Made by a program: the position numbers and the translations under genes
Shown: positions 1 through 8,398 of the stretch, piece by piece
Layout of the letters: each line of letters opens with the position of its first letter
How positions within the stretch are numbered: position 1 is the stretch's first letter
Notes under the pieces: generated by a model
What the model saw: only the letters and a program-made list of their open reading frames with translations
Told to the model about the DNA's origin: nothing
The model's database searches: none
From: an uncultured Pseudomonadota bacterium
Lineage (GTDB): Bacteria; Myxococcota_A; UBA796; SXON01
Length of the DNA stretch: 64,000 nucleotides
NCBI GenBank assembly: GCA_903875225.1
Contig: CAIQVJ010000035.1
Coordinates: 38,479 to 102,478 of the forward strand
Direction of reading: 5' to 3'

Positions 1-603
1 ACCCTGTTCTCGTTCTCGCTCGTCGCGATGGCGCTCTCCGGCTGCTCCAGCGATCCCTGTCAGGAGGGCTTTGCCCGCGCGGCGGACGGCAATTGCTACG
101 CGATCGCCACGGGGGACGACACCAGCGGAGATGCGGACGCGGACACCGATGCCGATACCGACGCCGACTCCGACACCGACGCCGATTCGGACACCGATGC
201 CGATTCGGACACCGACGCCGATTCGGACACCGACGCCGATTCGGACACCGACGCCGACTCGGACGCTGATCTGTACATCTCCAACCTCGTCGGCGAGATC
301 GCGGACGACGGTTCGGGCCATGCCCTCATGCTTCGGATCATGTTCGACTGGAGCGACGTCAACCCGATCATCGGCGGCACCGTTACCGGCTCGGCCACCG
401 ACGGGTCCAAGGTCGCCTCGGGCAGTTGGGCCATCGTGGACGCGAGCGCGGTGACCGACCCGTTCCACCAGGCCGCTGCGGGCGGCAGTGTGGTGACCGC
501 GAACCTGGGAGGCATCTCCAGCGCTCCGAGCTTCACCCTCACGCTCTCCATGACCGACTCCGTGGGCGCCGTCTCCAACACGATCGTTCAGACCGTGCCG
601 TAG
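1..603 (+). CDS. Asp-rich repeat lipoprotein, 5' end outside window
   Basis: The frame is open at base 1 and ends with TAG at 601-603, giving 200 residues in the window. The first 15 residues are hydrophobic and end in L-S-G-C, a lipobox, so the ATG at base 28 lies inside the signal peptide and the true start is upstream. The mature protein begins with a Cys-containing stretch, then an Asp/Thr/Ser-Asp/Ala linker encoded by an 18-bp tandem repeat, then about 110 residues of beta-rich sequence with no family I recognise. Inference: a cell-surface lipoprotein whose acidic linker (possibly Ca-binding) holds a small domain away from the membrane. No function can be assigned. Confidence 0.8.
   Translation, partial: TLFSFSLVAMALSGCSSDPCQEGFARAADGNCYAIATGDDTSGDADADTDADTDADSDTDADSDTDADSDTDADSDTDADSDTDADSDADLYISNLVGEIADDGSGHALMLRIMFDWSDVNPIIGGTVTGSATDGSKVASGSWAIVDASAVTDPFHQAAAGGSVVTANLGGISSAPSFTLTLSMTDSVGAVSNTIVQTVP
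163..270 (+). repeat. 18-bp tandem repeat, six units (Ala-Asp-Ser-Asp-Thr-Asp)
   Basis: Six consecutive 18-bp units of the form GCCGATTCGGACACCGAC differ only at a few third positions; units 3-5 (199-252) are identical. A less regular Asp-coding stretch precedes them from about 130. The repeat is in frame with the lipoprotein and its unit is a multiple of three, so copy-number change would alter linker length without breaking the frame. Confidence 0.9.
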
Positions 604-607
604 GCGC

Positions 608-1258
608 CTACCAGGCCGCCGTCTGCCAGCCGCGCTCCTTCGCCACGCGCGCGAGGCGCGGGTCCGGATGTACGGCCACGGGCCGACCCACGGCATCCAG
701 CACCGGCAGGTCGGACCAACTGTCAGTGTAGAAGCTGCAGTCCTTGAGGTCTGCGCCGAGGCGTTCGGCGAGCCTCCTGGCATAGGTGAGCTTGCCTGCG
801 CCAAAACAAAGCGGGAGCTCGGGCTTGCCCGTGAACCTCCCGTCGCGAAGCTCGAAACGGTTGCAGAGCGCGTGGGGGATCGCGAGCGCCTGTTGCACGG
901 GCTCGCAGAGATAGAGCGATGACGACGTGAGCAGCGCGATGGAGTCCCCCGCGGCGCGGTGCTCTTCGATCACGGGCCGCGCACCCGGACGAACCTGGTG
1001 AGCGACCTCGCGCAGAAAGAACGCGTAGGAGTCCGCGCGCAGCTGCTCCTCCGTCTGCCCGGCGAGCGTGGCGATGGCGTCGAGCAGGACACTCTCCATC
1101 TTGTCGTAGCCGAGGTGGTAGGCGGCGATCCAGACGCCCGCGCGCGCGGCCTGCAGCCTGGTGATCCGGCCGCGCCTGTACTCCGATCGCACCCACAGCT
1201 TCCCGGCGTTCACGCGCAACAGGGTGAGGTCCAGATCGAAGAACGCGATCGCGGACAT
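608..1258 (-). CDS. HAD-IB family phosphatase (SerB-like)
   Basis: 216 residues. Motif I is FFDLDLTLL near the N terminus (Asp nucleophile and acid/base Asp). A motif II Ser/Thr region follows (TSSSLYLC), and the C-terminal motif W-S-D-L-P-V-L with the following AVHPDPRLARVAKERGW is typical of HAD-IB hypothetical phosphatases related to phosphoserine phosphatase. The start is the ATG at 1258, which overlaps the stop of the upstream radical SAM gene (TGATG), so the two are translationally coupled. The longer open frame upstream is a shadow of that gene. Substrate unknown; a phosphate monoester made or used with the radical SAM product is an inference from coupling only. Confidence 0.85.
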   Translation of the reverse strand: MSAIAFFDLDLTLLRVNAGKLWVRSEYRRGRITRLQAARAGVWIAAYHLGYDKMESVLLDAIATLAGQTEEQLRADSYAFFLREVAHQVRPGARPVIEEHRAAGDSIALLTSSSLYLCEPVQQALAIPHALCNRFELRDGRFTGKPELPLCFGAGKLTYARRLAERLGADLKDCSFYTDSWSDLPVLDAVGRPVAVHPDPRLARVAKERGWQTAAW

Positions 1259-2805
1259 CAGCCGTCGTACCACTCTGGGGTCACCAGTTGCTGGTAGTTC
1301 TCCACCTTGAGCGGGTTGATCCGCTGCTTGATCGCCTCGATCGCCACGCTGGCCGAGACCTTGGCGAACCAGATGTACATGTCTCGCTTGTACGGCACGC
1401 GGGACATGAGGCCCTTGGCGAGCCACCTGTTGTTCACGAACTGCTTGTTCATCTCGTACAGGGAGACCGCGATCTCGTCACGCGTCATGTACTTTGTGTC
1501 CAGGACCGGGGAGAGCCAGTCGAAGTTGTCGAAGTCCTCCTCGGTGATCCACCCTTTTTCCATCGCTTCGTCATAGATCGGCGTCCCGGGCACGGGCGTG
1601 ATCGGGTGGAACGCGGGAAAGTCGATGTCCAGGCGCGAGGCCAGCTCCACCTGCTTCTTGAGGCTGGCGGGGCTCTCGTCCTTCACGCCCACGATGAACG
1701 TCGCCTGGACGAACACGTCCGGGTACTTCTCCCGGAAGATCGTGAGCGCCTTCTCGGCCACCCCGCCGGTGTAGAACCGCTTGTCGAGCAGCGTGAGCGA
1801 GTCGTCCTCGGCGCGTTCCACCCCGATGAGGATGTGCGAGAGGCCGGCCTGGATCAGCTTTTCGAGGATGCCCTTCTTTTCGTCGCGAACGATGCAGTCT
1901 GCGCGCATGAACGCGAACCACTTGGTCTTCATGCCGGACTTGATCATGGCGTCGGCGAACTGGTCGTTGAACCGCGGATCGATGTTCCAGCTCTCGTCCA
2001 CCCACACGTAGCTCCGCTTGCCGTACCGGTAGTAGAGCTCGGAGATCTCCTCCATCATGCGGTCCACCGACTTCGTGCGCCAGCGCGGGGAGAGCTGCGC
2101 CTTGCCGTTGTCGTCGTACTTCCGGTCGGCCATCACGGTCCACCAGGCGCAGAAGGAGCACTTCGAGACGCAGCCCCGGGAGTGATGGATCGTCGTGCCG
2201 CCGGGGGAGAACAGGTACCGGCTCTTGCCGTACAGGTGCATCGGCAAGAGGTCGTAGGCCGGCATCGGGAGCAGGTCGAGATCGTGCACCAGCGCCCGGG
2301 TGCGGGTGCGCACCGACTTCTCGCCATCGAAGTACGCGAGCCCGTCCACCCCGGAGAGGTCTGGCTGGGAATGCGACCACGCCTCCACGACCTCCACGAT
2401 GGTCTGCTCACCCTCGCCGATGCAGATGGCGTCGATGTCCGGCGGGGAGCCGTCGGCCTTTGCGCGGGAGTACCGGTGCGCGAGGTTGGTGAAGTGGCCT
2501 CCACCGGCGAGGGTCCGGGCGCGGGGCGCGACCTCTTTGCACATCTTGAAGAAGCGCAGCGCCTCGCTCGCATAGAGCGCGTGGTTCTCTCCAGACGCGA
2601 TCACGTCGGGATCGAGTCGCTTGAGCTCGTCGGCGAGGGAGCTCCAGCCGATGTGTAGCGGCATGCAGTCGATCACGTGGACCTCGTGACCGGCCTCCCG
2701 CAAGGGGGCTGCGAGCGCAGGAAGGGCCTGTTGCAGGAGGAAGTTGTCCCCCTCGCTGGTGTAGGGCCAGTACTTTCGGGGGGGCTGGACGAGGACGACG
2801 CGCAC
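1258..2805 (-). CDS. B12-binding-type radical SAM protein
   Basis: 515 residues, starting at a GTG (2805) five bases after an AGGGTG ribosome-binding site. The first ~150 residues look like the cobalamin-binding Rossmann domain of BchE-type enzymes (VVLVQPPRKYWPY, then DPDVIASG and TLAGGGHFT). The radical SAM core follows, with HHSRGCVSKCSFCAWW, i.e. the C-x3-C-x2-C site for the 4Fe-4S cluster, then ILIGVERAEDDSL and a Pro-rich HPITPVPGTPIYDEA C-terminal part. Family members do methylations, cyclisations or C-C chemistry; the substrate is not evident. It is coupled to the HAD phosphatase downstream. An S-adenosylmethionine methyltransferase lies 77 bp upstream on the same strand, so the three may form one pathway. 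Confidence 0.85.
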   Translation of the reverse strand: MRVVLVQPPRKYWPYTSEGDNFLLQQALPALAAPLREAGHEVHVIDCMPLHIGWSSLADELKRLDPDVIASGENHALYASEALRFFKMCKEVAPRARTLAGGGHFTNLAHRYSRAKADGSPPDIDAICIGEGEQTIVEVVEAWSHSQPDLSGVDGLAYFDGEKSVRTRTRALVHDLDLLPMPAYDLLPMHLYGKSRYLFSPGGTTIHHSRGCVSKCSFCAWWTVMADRKYDDNGKAQLSPRWRTKSVDRMMEEISELYYRYGKRSYVWVDESWNIDPRFNDQFADAMIKSGMKTKWFAFMRADCIVRDEKKGILEKLIQAGLSHILIGVERAEDDSLTLLDKRFYTGGVAEKALTIFREKYPDVFVQATFIVGVKDESPASLKKQVELASRLDIDFPAFHPITPVPGTPIYDEAMEKGWITEEDFDNFDWLSPVLDTKYMTRDEIAVSLYEMNKQFVNNRWLAKGLMSRVPYKRDMYIWFAKVSASVAIEAIKQRINPLKVENYQQLVTPEWYDG

Positions 2806-2882
2806 GGTTCACCCTAACCTACCCCCGATCCGCGCCGCCCGCGCCCGTTGCGCGTCGGTATGCCACCCGCGAGGATCCCGTA

Positions 2883-3875
2883 CTATCTGCCGCGCGGGCG
2901 CCTTCTCGCCACGCCCACCCAGGCCCGGTGCAGCGGCGCAGCCACCGGGTGGGCGGCAAAGCGGTCCTCGAGCGCCAGCAGCCCCGGGAGCGCGGCCTTC
3001 CCTCCATCCCGCCCGGCACCGTGGGTGATGTCCGCACCCACGAGCATCTCGAACGGGCCCGAGAGCACCCAGTGCGTCGGGACGAACTCGACCGTCCAGC
3101 CGGAGAACAGCGTGCGCAGGTCCTCGGCATCGAGGCAGCGCACGTGCCGGTCACCGCCGCAGTGGGCGAGTCCGCTGAAGAACCCCTCCGTCAGCCCCGG
3201 CCCCACGTCGGTCGAGAGCGCCCAGCCCCAGCGGGCCTCGACGGAGAACAGGACGGTGCCATCGGCCGCGAGACGCGCAGCGACGGCGTCGACCACGTCC
3301 CGGGGCCGCTCGACATAGTTCAGGATCTCGGCGAGGACGGCGATGTCGAACTTCTCCTCGGCAGCGGGCAGGATCTCTGCAGTGGTCCAGCATGCATCGA
3401 GCCGTCCCTTGCGCCCGGCGCCGTGCCACACGGCGTGTCGGAGCGAGCGCAGGTCCCCATCCACGAGCAGCACGTCGTCGCCCCGGTCGAGGAACCAGGC
3501 GGCGAACCGACCGACCCCACAGCCGACGTCGAGCACGCGCTGGCGCTGCCCCTCCGCGGGCAGGCCCCCGAGCTCCATCCAGCGGTGCAGTGTGAGCGCC
3601 CGCTCGAGGATCTTCTTGTCGTGGACGGGGCTCTCGGGGTCGAGCGTGTCGATGTAGTCGGGGTAGCGGGCCCACCCGTCGGCGTACCCGACCAGGTTCG
3701 CGAGCGCGGGCGTGGGTTCCACGCCGCTCCGCTGCAAGGTCCGCAGGCGGGGATCTTCGGGTGGCAGGTCGAACTCGACCCCTACCCACGCACCGAGGGC
3801 GGCTGCAGCGTACGGCGGGCCCGGTGGCAGGAAGGGGGCGCCCGCGAGGGGGACGGTGGCGCGGGCAAGCGACAT
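2883..3875 (-). CDS. Class I SAM-dependent methyltransferase
   Basis: 330 residues from the ATG at 3875; the further 46 upstream residues of the open frame are Cys/Arg-rich and unlikely to be coding. Motif I is VLDVGCGVGRFAAWFLDRG, followed by an acidic motif (LLVDGD) and FDIAVLAEILNYVERP, the usual post-motif region of UbiG/COQ5-like enzymes. The N-terminal ~100 residues carry no recognised domain. Substrate unknown. It is followed on the same strand by the radical SAM and HAD genes, so a shared small-molecule tailoring role is possible but unproven. Confidence 0.8.
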   Translation of the reverse strand: MSLARATVPLAGAPFLPPGPPYAAAALGAWVGVEFDLPPEDPRLRTLQRSGVEPTPALANLVGYADGWARYPDYIDTLDPESPVHDKKILERALTLHRWMELGGLPAEGQRQRVLDVGCGVGRFAAWFLDRGDDVLLVDGDLRSLRHAVWHGAGRKGRLDACWTTAEILPAAEEKFDIAVLAEILNYVERPRDVVDAVAARLAADGTVLFSVEARWGWALSTDVGPGLTEGFFSGLAHCGGDRHVRCLDAEDLRTLFSGWTVEFVPTHWVLSGPFEMLVGADITHGAGRDGGKAALPGLLALEDRFAAHPVAAPLHRAWVGVARRRPRGR

Positions 3876-4065
3876 TCCGCAGCCTATCCGCTCCTGCGGG
3901 TCCTCCACTTTGCAAACCGCGCGCGCCCCGCCTTGACAAGCGCCCGCCGCTCGGCGACACTGTGTGCAACCCTTGGAGGTCCTCTTGAATTGGCGTCCCT
4001 CTCCCCGTCCCAAGCCAGGCCCGAAGCAGTAGTCCAGCTACGCCGCAAGGCCCGATGGTACGTTC

Positions 4066-4094
4066 GAACGGGAGGTCATTCTGACCTCCCGTTC
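4066..4094 (-). terminator. Perfect 13-bp hairpin downstream of envC
   Basis: GAACGGGAGGTCA and its exact complement TGACCTCCCGTTC flank a 3-base loop (TTC). It lies 29 bases past the envC stop on the minus strand, where an intrinsic terminator for the ftsE-ftsX-envC operon would be expected. No clear T-run follows on that strand, so it may instead act as an mRNA 3'-end stabiliser. Confidence 0.5.
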
Positions 4095-4122
4095 CTGGTT
4101 TTGCGCACCGGTGCGCCAGGGG

Positions 4123-5202
4123 TCAGCCTCCGAGCCAGGCCCCCGGGTCCTGGGGGGTGCCGTTGTAGCGCACCTCGAAGTGCAGCCGGGCCTCGGACTC
4201 GTCGAGCAGGCCTGTCGACCCGACGAGCCCGAGCACGTCTCCCGCCTGCACCTCCTGGCCCTGGGAGACACGGAGTCCGTTCGCATGGGCGTAGAGGGTG
4301 GCGTACGTGCCGTGCTGCACCATCACCACCTGGCCGTACCCGCGGATGTAGCCGGAACGGGTGACCGTACCCGCGAACACCGCGCGGAACGGTGTTCCCG
4401 GGGGCGATGCGATGTCGTAGCCGAGGCTCTGCAGGGTCTCGTGCGTCAGGTCGTCCACGTACGGCCCCCACCCGAGGATCAAGCGCCCGCGGAGGGGCCA
4501 GGGCAGGGTGCCGCGCGCTTCGCGAAAGGCTTCGGAGTCGCCGCCTGCGCTTGAGGCCGCCGCGGCTGCAGGTGCGGCGCCCTCGTGGGTCGCGACGTCG
4601 CCGTCGAACTCCGCGCGCGCGCGAGCGGTCTCGTTGGAATACTGTCGGGAGATCGGCGGGCTTCTCTGCACCGAGCGCAACAGGGCGAGCCGGCGGTCCC
4701 GCTCCTCCTTCAGCGATTCGCGCTGCTGGACCCGCTCCGCCGCGAGCCCCTGCAACGCCTTCATCTCCGCTTCGGCGGCGGTGGCGGCCGCGGCGCGCTT
4801 CTGCACCACGGCTTCGAACTCGCTCATGGCGGCGTCCTGGGTGCGCGCGGTCGCGAGCAGGTAGTGCACCCGGCGTCGAAGCTCGTCCGGGCTCTGCGCA
4901 TCGAACAAGAGCCGGGCAAACCCACGACGTTGCAGGCGGTAGGCGGCCCGGAGCGCGCGGTCCACCTCCGTCCGCCGCTTCTGCACCTCGGCCGTCGCGG
5001 TGGCCTGATCGGCGGTGTGGGCAGCGAGCGCAGTGTTCAGCTCCGCCTCCCGGGCGGTCGTACTGGCATCGGCGCTGTCGAGCGCCGTGAGCTGTGCATC
5101 GTACCGGGCGATCTCGTCGAGGATGCCCTGCACGGGCTCCTCCGCCTGTGCCGGCGCGAGCATCAGCACCATCAGGGCTGCGCCTGCCCCCCACCGGCTC
5201 AC
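4123..5202 (-). CDS. envC: EnvC-like murein hydrolase activator (degenerate LytM domain)
   Basis: About 359 residues. I chose the GTG at 5202, which overlaps the ftsX stop as GTGA; it is followed by a signal peptide ending AQA. Residues ~20-215 are a long coiled coil. The C-terminal ~120 residues are an M23/LytM fold: SLGYDIASPPGTPF, GYGQVVMVQHG, ATLYAHANGL and ARLHFEVRYNG. The first zinc ligand (His of HxxxD) is absent and the usual HLH is RLH, so two metal ligands are missing. That is what EnvC activators show, as opposed to active amidases or endopeptidases. In E. coli, EnvC is recruited by FtsEX and turns on septal amidases; the operon context here supports the same role. Confidence 0.88.
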   Translation of the reverse strand: MSRWGAGAALMVLMLAPAQAEEPVQGILDEIARYDAQLTALDSADASTTAREAELNTALAAHTADQATATAEVQKRRTEVDRALRAAYRLQRRGFARLLFDAQSPDELRRRVHYLLATARTQDAAMSEFEAVVQKRAAAATAAEAEMKALQGLAAERVQQRESLKEERDRRLALLRSVQRSPPISRQYSNETARARAEFDGDVATHEGAAPAAAAASSAGGDSEAFREARGTLPWPLRGRLILGWGPYVDDLTHETLQSLGYDIASPPGTPFRAVFAGTVTRSGYIRGYGQVVMVQHGTYATLYAHANGLRVSQGQEVQAGDVLGLVGSTGLLDESEARLHFEVRYNGTPQDPGAWLGG

Positions 5203-6089
5203 GGCAGGCTCGCGAGGAACCGGTGCACCGCCGCCCACGCCGCGCCCGCGCCGAACGCCACGCCCAGGGTCATCAACACGAAGACCTGCGCGCCGGGCAG
5301 AAAGGTCGGGGCGGTGCCCATGGCGAGGGCCAGAAGTTCATGCAGCCGAATGAGCAGGCCGGAGTGGATCCCGTAGAGCACCCCGGTCGCGATCGCCCCG
5401 CCGAGCAGCCCCTGGAGCACGCCCTCCATGACGAACGGGCCGAGGATGTAGCGCTCGCTCGCGCCGACCAGTCGCAGGATCTGCAGCTCGTCCTGGCGGG
5501 CGTGGACCACGAGGTGGATGGTGTTCGCGACCAGGAACAGGGTGGCCACGGCGGTGGCCACCCCGAACGCGACGCCGAGCGCCGTGAGCAGGGAGAGGAA
5601 CGTGTGCACCCGGGAGACCCAGTCCTGGCCGTAGTCCACGTCTTCCCAGGTGCCCGCCCCCGAGTCCGTCAGGCTCTTCACGAAGGCGCCCATCCGCTCG
5701 GGTGAGGTGGCCTCCGGCTGCAGCGTGATCTCGAGCGAGGCGGGGAGGGCGTCCGGGCCCAGCTCCTTGAGCACGGGTGCGGTCTCTGGCGCCTTCGCCG
5801 TCATCCAGCTGGCGGCGTCGGCGGCGGTGACCAGCTCGACCTTGAGCACCTCGCGCCGCTGCTCCAGGAGCACCTTCATCTGGGCTTGCGCCTCGGGGCT
5901 CACCTCGGGAGCGAAGTAGGCCGATACATGCTGGTCTGCCTGCCAGGTGCCCACCATCGCGTTCACGTCCCGCACCACCATCGCGAACAGGCCGAGGAGC
6001 ACCAGCGCCGAGGCGATCACGCCCGTGGAGACGGCAAAGAAGTACAGGTGCTCGCGGATGCCGCGAAATACCCGGCGAACCCCCTCCAT
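5199..6089 (-). CDS. ftsX: Cell-division ABC transporter permease FtsX
   Basis: 296 residues from the ATG at 6089, which overlaps the ftsE stop (TGATG). Topology fits FtsX: one N-terminal membrane helix (FFAVSTGVIASALVLLGLFA), a periplasmic domain of about 120 residues, then three C-terminal helices containing the signature QDELQILRLVGASERYI. FtsX passes conformational signals from cytoplasmic FtsE to periplasmic EnvC-type activators at the septum. The open frame reaches further upstream but only as an antisense-like overlap inside ftsE. Confidence 0.93.
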   Translation of the reverse strand: MEGVRRVFRGIREHLYFFAVSTGVIASALVLLGLFAMVVRDVNAMVGTWQADQHVSAYFAPEVSPEAQAQMKVLLEQRREVLKVELVTAADAASWMTAKAPETAPVLKELGPDALPASLEITLQPEATSPERMGAFVKSLTDSGAGTWEDVDYGQDWVSRVHTFLSLLTALGVAFGVATAVATLFLVANTIHLVVHARQDELQILRLVGASERYILGPFVMEGVLQGLLGGAIATGVLYGIHSGLLIRLHELLALAMGTAPTFLPGAQVFVLMTLGVAFGAGAAWAAVHRFLASLP

Positions 6090-6781
6090 CAACGCATCTC
6101 GGGTGCGAGGCTGCGTCGCTTGGGCACCTCGGTGCTGGTGAGCTTGCCGTCCAGGAGGCGGAGCACCCGCTTCGGAAACCGGTTCATCAGGCCCTGGTCG
6201 TGGGTCGCCACCAGCACGGTCGTGCCCCGCAGCTGGATCGCCTGCAGGATCTCCATCACTTCCACCGCCATGCCTCCGTCCAGGTTTCCCGTGGGCTCGT
6301 CGCACAGCAGCACGGCCGGATCGTTCACGATGGCCCGGGCGATCGCCACGCGCTGCTGCTCGCCCCCGGAGAGCTGCCCCGCGAGCGAGGACTCCCGGCC
6401 CTTGAGCCCGACGATGTTCAGCGAGGCGGGCACCCGGCGGTTGATCTGCTCCCGCGGCGCGCCCACCACCTCCAGCGCGAGCGCCACGTTGTCCGCCACC
6501 GTCCGGCGGGGCAGCAGCTTGAAGTCCTGGAACACGATGCCCATGTTCCGCCGCAGCTGCGCCACGCGCTCACGCCCGAGCGTGGTCACGTCCAGCCCGC
6601 CCACCAGCATCTTGCCGCTGCTCGGCTTCTCGGCCCCGTAGAGGAGCTTGAGCAGCGTGGACTTCCCCGCGCCGGATGGCCCGGTGATGTAGACGAACTC
6701 GCCCTTCTCGATGTGCACCGACACGTCTCGCAGCGCGTCGTGGTCGCCGAAGGACTTTACGATGTGGTACAGGCGGATCAC
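6089..6781 (-). CDS. ftsE: Cell-division ATPase FtsE
   Basis: 230 residues, starting at GTG (6781) seven bases after an AGGAG site. ABC ATPase motifs are complete: Walker A GPSGAGKST (34-42), Q-loop in FQDFKLLP, signature LSGGEQQR (137-144), Walker B VLLCDEPTGNLD (157-168) and switch His in ATHDQ. The sequence is typical of FtsE rather than LolD by its FQDFKLL and gene partner. It is first in the ftsE-ftsX-envC operon. Its ribosome-binding site lies only a few bases from the divergent nadD start, so promoter elements of each gene must lie inside the other. Confidence 0.95.
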   Translation of the reverse strand: MIRLYHIVKSFGDHDALRDVSVHIEKGEFVYITGPSGAGKSTLLKLLYGAEKPSSGKMLVGGLDVTTLGRERVAQLRRNMGIVFQDFKLLPRRTVADNVALALEVVGAPREQINRRVPASLNIVGLKGRESSLAGQLSGGEQQRVAIARAIVNDPAVLLCDEPTGNLDGGMAVEVMEILQAIQLRGTTVLVATHDQGLMNRFPKRVLRLLDGKLTSTEVPKRRSLAPEMR

Positions 6782-6798
6782 GGTTGATCTCCTATCTG

Positions 6799-7371
6799 AT
6801 GCCGATGGCCATAGCTCCCCAGCCCGCAGCGCTCCCCGTCACCGTCATCTTCGGGGGCAGCTTCAATCCGCCCCACGTGGGACACGCGATGGTGGCGGCG
6901 TGGCTGCGCTGGACGCAGGGGGTGAGCGCCGTGTGGTTCGTGCCGGCCTTCGAGCACGCGTTCGGCAAAGAGCTGGCTCCCTGGGATCGGCGCCTGCGGG
7001 CGACCCGGGCGCTCGCGGCGATGTTGAACGACGGCGGAGATTGGGCCGGAGTGAGCGACATCGAGGTGGACCTGCCCCGCCCGAGCTACACGATCCGCAC
7101 GTTGGACACGTTGCGTTCACGCAATCCCGACCGGAGGCTGCGGCTGGTGGTGGGCTCCGACGTCTGGGAGCAATTTGGGATGTGGAGGGATCACGAGCGC
7201 GTGATCGCGGAGTACTCACCGATCGTCGTCGGGCGTGCGGGGTACCCCGAGATCCCCGGGGTGCCCTCGTTCCCGGACGTGAGCAGCAGCGTGATCCGCG
7301 AGCGACTGGCACGCGGGGAGAGCGTCTCGGGTCTGGTCCCCGGTTCCGTGCTGAGGCAGTGGATCGGGTGA
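6799..7371 (+). CDS. nadD: Nicotinate-nucleotide adenylyltransferase
   Basis: 190 residues from the ATG at 6799; a TTG at 6784 and an ATG at 6805 are alternatives and no strong ribosome-binding site decides. The nucleotidyltransferase motif FGGSFNPPHVGH carries the HxGH-type site, and FPDVSSSVIRERLARG is the matching C-terminal ISSTxIR motif. VGSDVWEQFGMW fits NadD. The enzyme converts nicotinate mononucleotide and ATP to deamido-NAD in the last part of NAD synthesis. It stands alone, divergent from ftsE and convergent with pdhA. Confidence 0.85.
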   Translation: MPMAIAPQPAALPVTVIFGGSFNPPHVGHAMVAAWLRWTQGVSAVWFVPAFEHAFGKELAPWDRRLRATRALAAMLNDGGDWAGVSDIEVDLPRPSYTIRTLDTLRSRNPDRRLRLVVGSDVWEQFGMWRDHERVIAEYSPIVVGRAGYPEIPGVPSFPDVSSSVIRERLARGESVSGLVPGSVLRQWIG

Positions 7372-7393
7372 GGGCGGGCATGCACCCCGGCGG

Positions 7394-8398
7394 TCACGGG
7401 GCGTAGGTGTACTCGTACAGGCGCGCCGGGTCCGGGTCGGGTGAGGTCTCGGCGAAGTGGTAGGCATCCTCGGCCTCGGCTTCCACCGAGGCCTGCAGGG
7501 CCTGGAGCTCGGCGACGTCGGCTCCCATCTCCCGGAGACGATGCTCGGTGATGAGCAGCGGATCGGTCTTCTTCCTCGCCTCCAGCTCGCCGTCGGGCCG
7601 GTACTTCGCCGGGTCCGACATGGAGTGGCCCCGGAACCGGTAGGTGATGGCTTCCAGGATGACGGGTCCGTGGCCTTCGCGCGCGTGGGCGACGGCTGCG
7701 CCCACCCGGTCCCGCACGTGCTCCACGTCGAAGCCCTCGAACTGCTCGCGCATCATCCCCACGCCGAGTCCGCGCAGGCTCATGTCGATGAGCGACGATG
7801 CGCGCTCCACGCTGGTCCCCATCGCGTAGTAGTTGTTCTCGCACAGGAACACGATCGGGAGCTTATACAGCTGTGCCAGGCACATCGCCTCGAAGAACGC
7901 GCCCTGGTTGGCCGCGCCGTCTCCGAAGAACACGACGGCCACCCCACCGGTCTTGCGCATCTTCAGCGCCCAGGCAACGCCCACGGCCAGCGGCACGTGC
8001 GCGCCGACGATCCCGTAGCCGCCCATGAAGTTGACCTTCGCGTCGAACAGGTGCATCGAGCCGCCGAGGCCCGAGGTGCAGCCCGTGGCCTTGCCGAACA
8101 GCTCCGCCATCACGGCGCGCGGCGAGACCCCCTTGGCCATGGCCTGACCGTGCTCGCGGTAGGCGGTGATCCAGTGATCCTCGGGCCTGCAAGCTGCCGA
8201 AGCCCCCACCGCCACCGACTCCTGGCCGATGTACAGATGGCAGAAGCCGAGGATCTTTCTCTGGGTGTAGGCTTTCGCGGCGAGCTCTTCCACCCGCCGG
8301 ATGAGCAGCATCTCGCGGTAGAGCCGGGTGAGCTCCTCCCGCGTGCAGGGGGGGAGCCCCGGGACGGGCAGTGAGGGCGCGTCGGGTGAGGAGTCCAT
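7394..8398 (-). CDS. pdhA: Pyruvate dehydrogenase E1 alpha subunit (2-oxo acid dehydrogenase E1 alpha)
   Basis: 334 residues. The thiamine-diphosphate motif runs from GDG (159-161) to ENN (187-189), with GAANQGAFFEAMCLAQLYKL between. The phosphorylation-loop-like YRFRGHSMSDPAKYR is present, and GLGGSMHLFD and GGYGIVGAHVPLA are typical of pyruvate E1 alpha rather than branched-chain E1. No E1 beta, E2 or E3 gene is in the window, so the partner must be encoded elsewhere. The ATG directly follows the apaG stop with no gap (TAGATG), implying coupling. Confidence 0.85.
   Translation of the reverse strand: MDSSPDAPSLPVPGLPPCTREELTRLYREMLLIRRVEELAAKAYTQRKILGFCHLYIGQESVAVGASAACRPEDHWITAYREHGQAMAKGVSPRAVMAELFGKATGCTSGLGGSMHLFDAKVNFMGGYGIVGAHVPLAVGVAWALKMRKTGGVAVVFFGDGAANQGAFFEAMCLAQLYKLPIVFLCENNYYAMGTSVERASSLIDMSLRGLGVGMMREQFEGFDVEHVRDRVGAAVAHAREGHGPVILEAITYRFRGHSMSDPAKYRPDGELEARKKTDPLLITEHRLREMGADVAELQALQASVEAEAEDAYHFAETSPDPDPARLYEYTYAP

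Noticed and set aside
96..581. Ser-rich open frame on the minus strand opposite the Asp repeat
   Set aside because: It is the mirror of the tandem repeat (Ser-Ala-Ser-Val) and has no start or signal features; the plus-strand lipoprotein explains the DNA.
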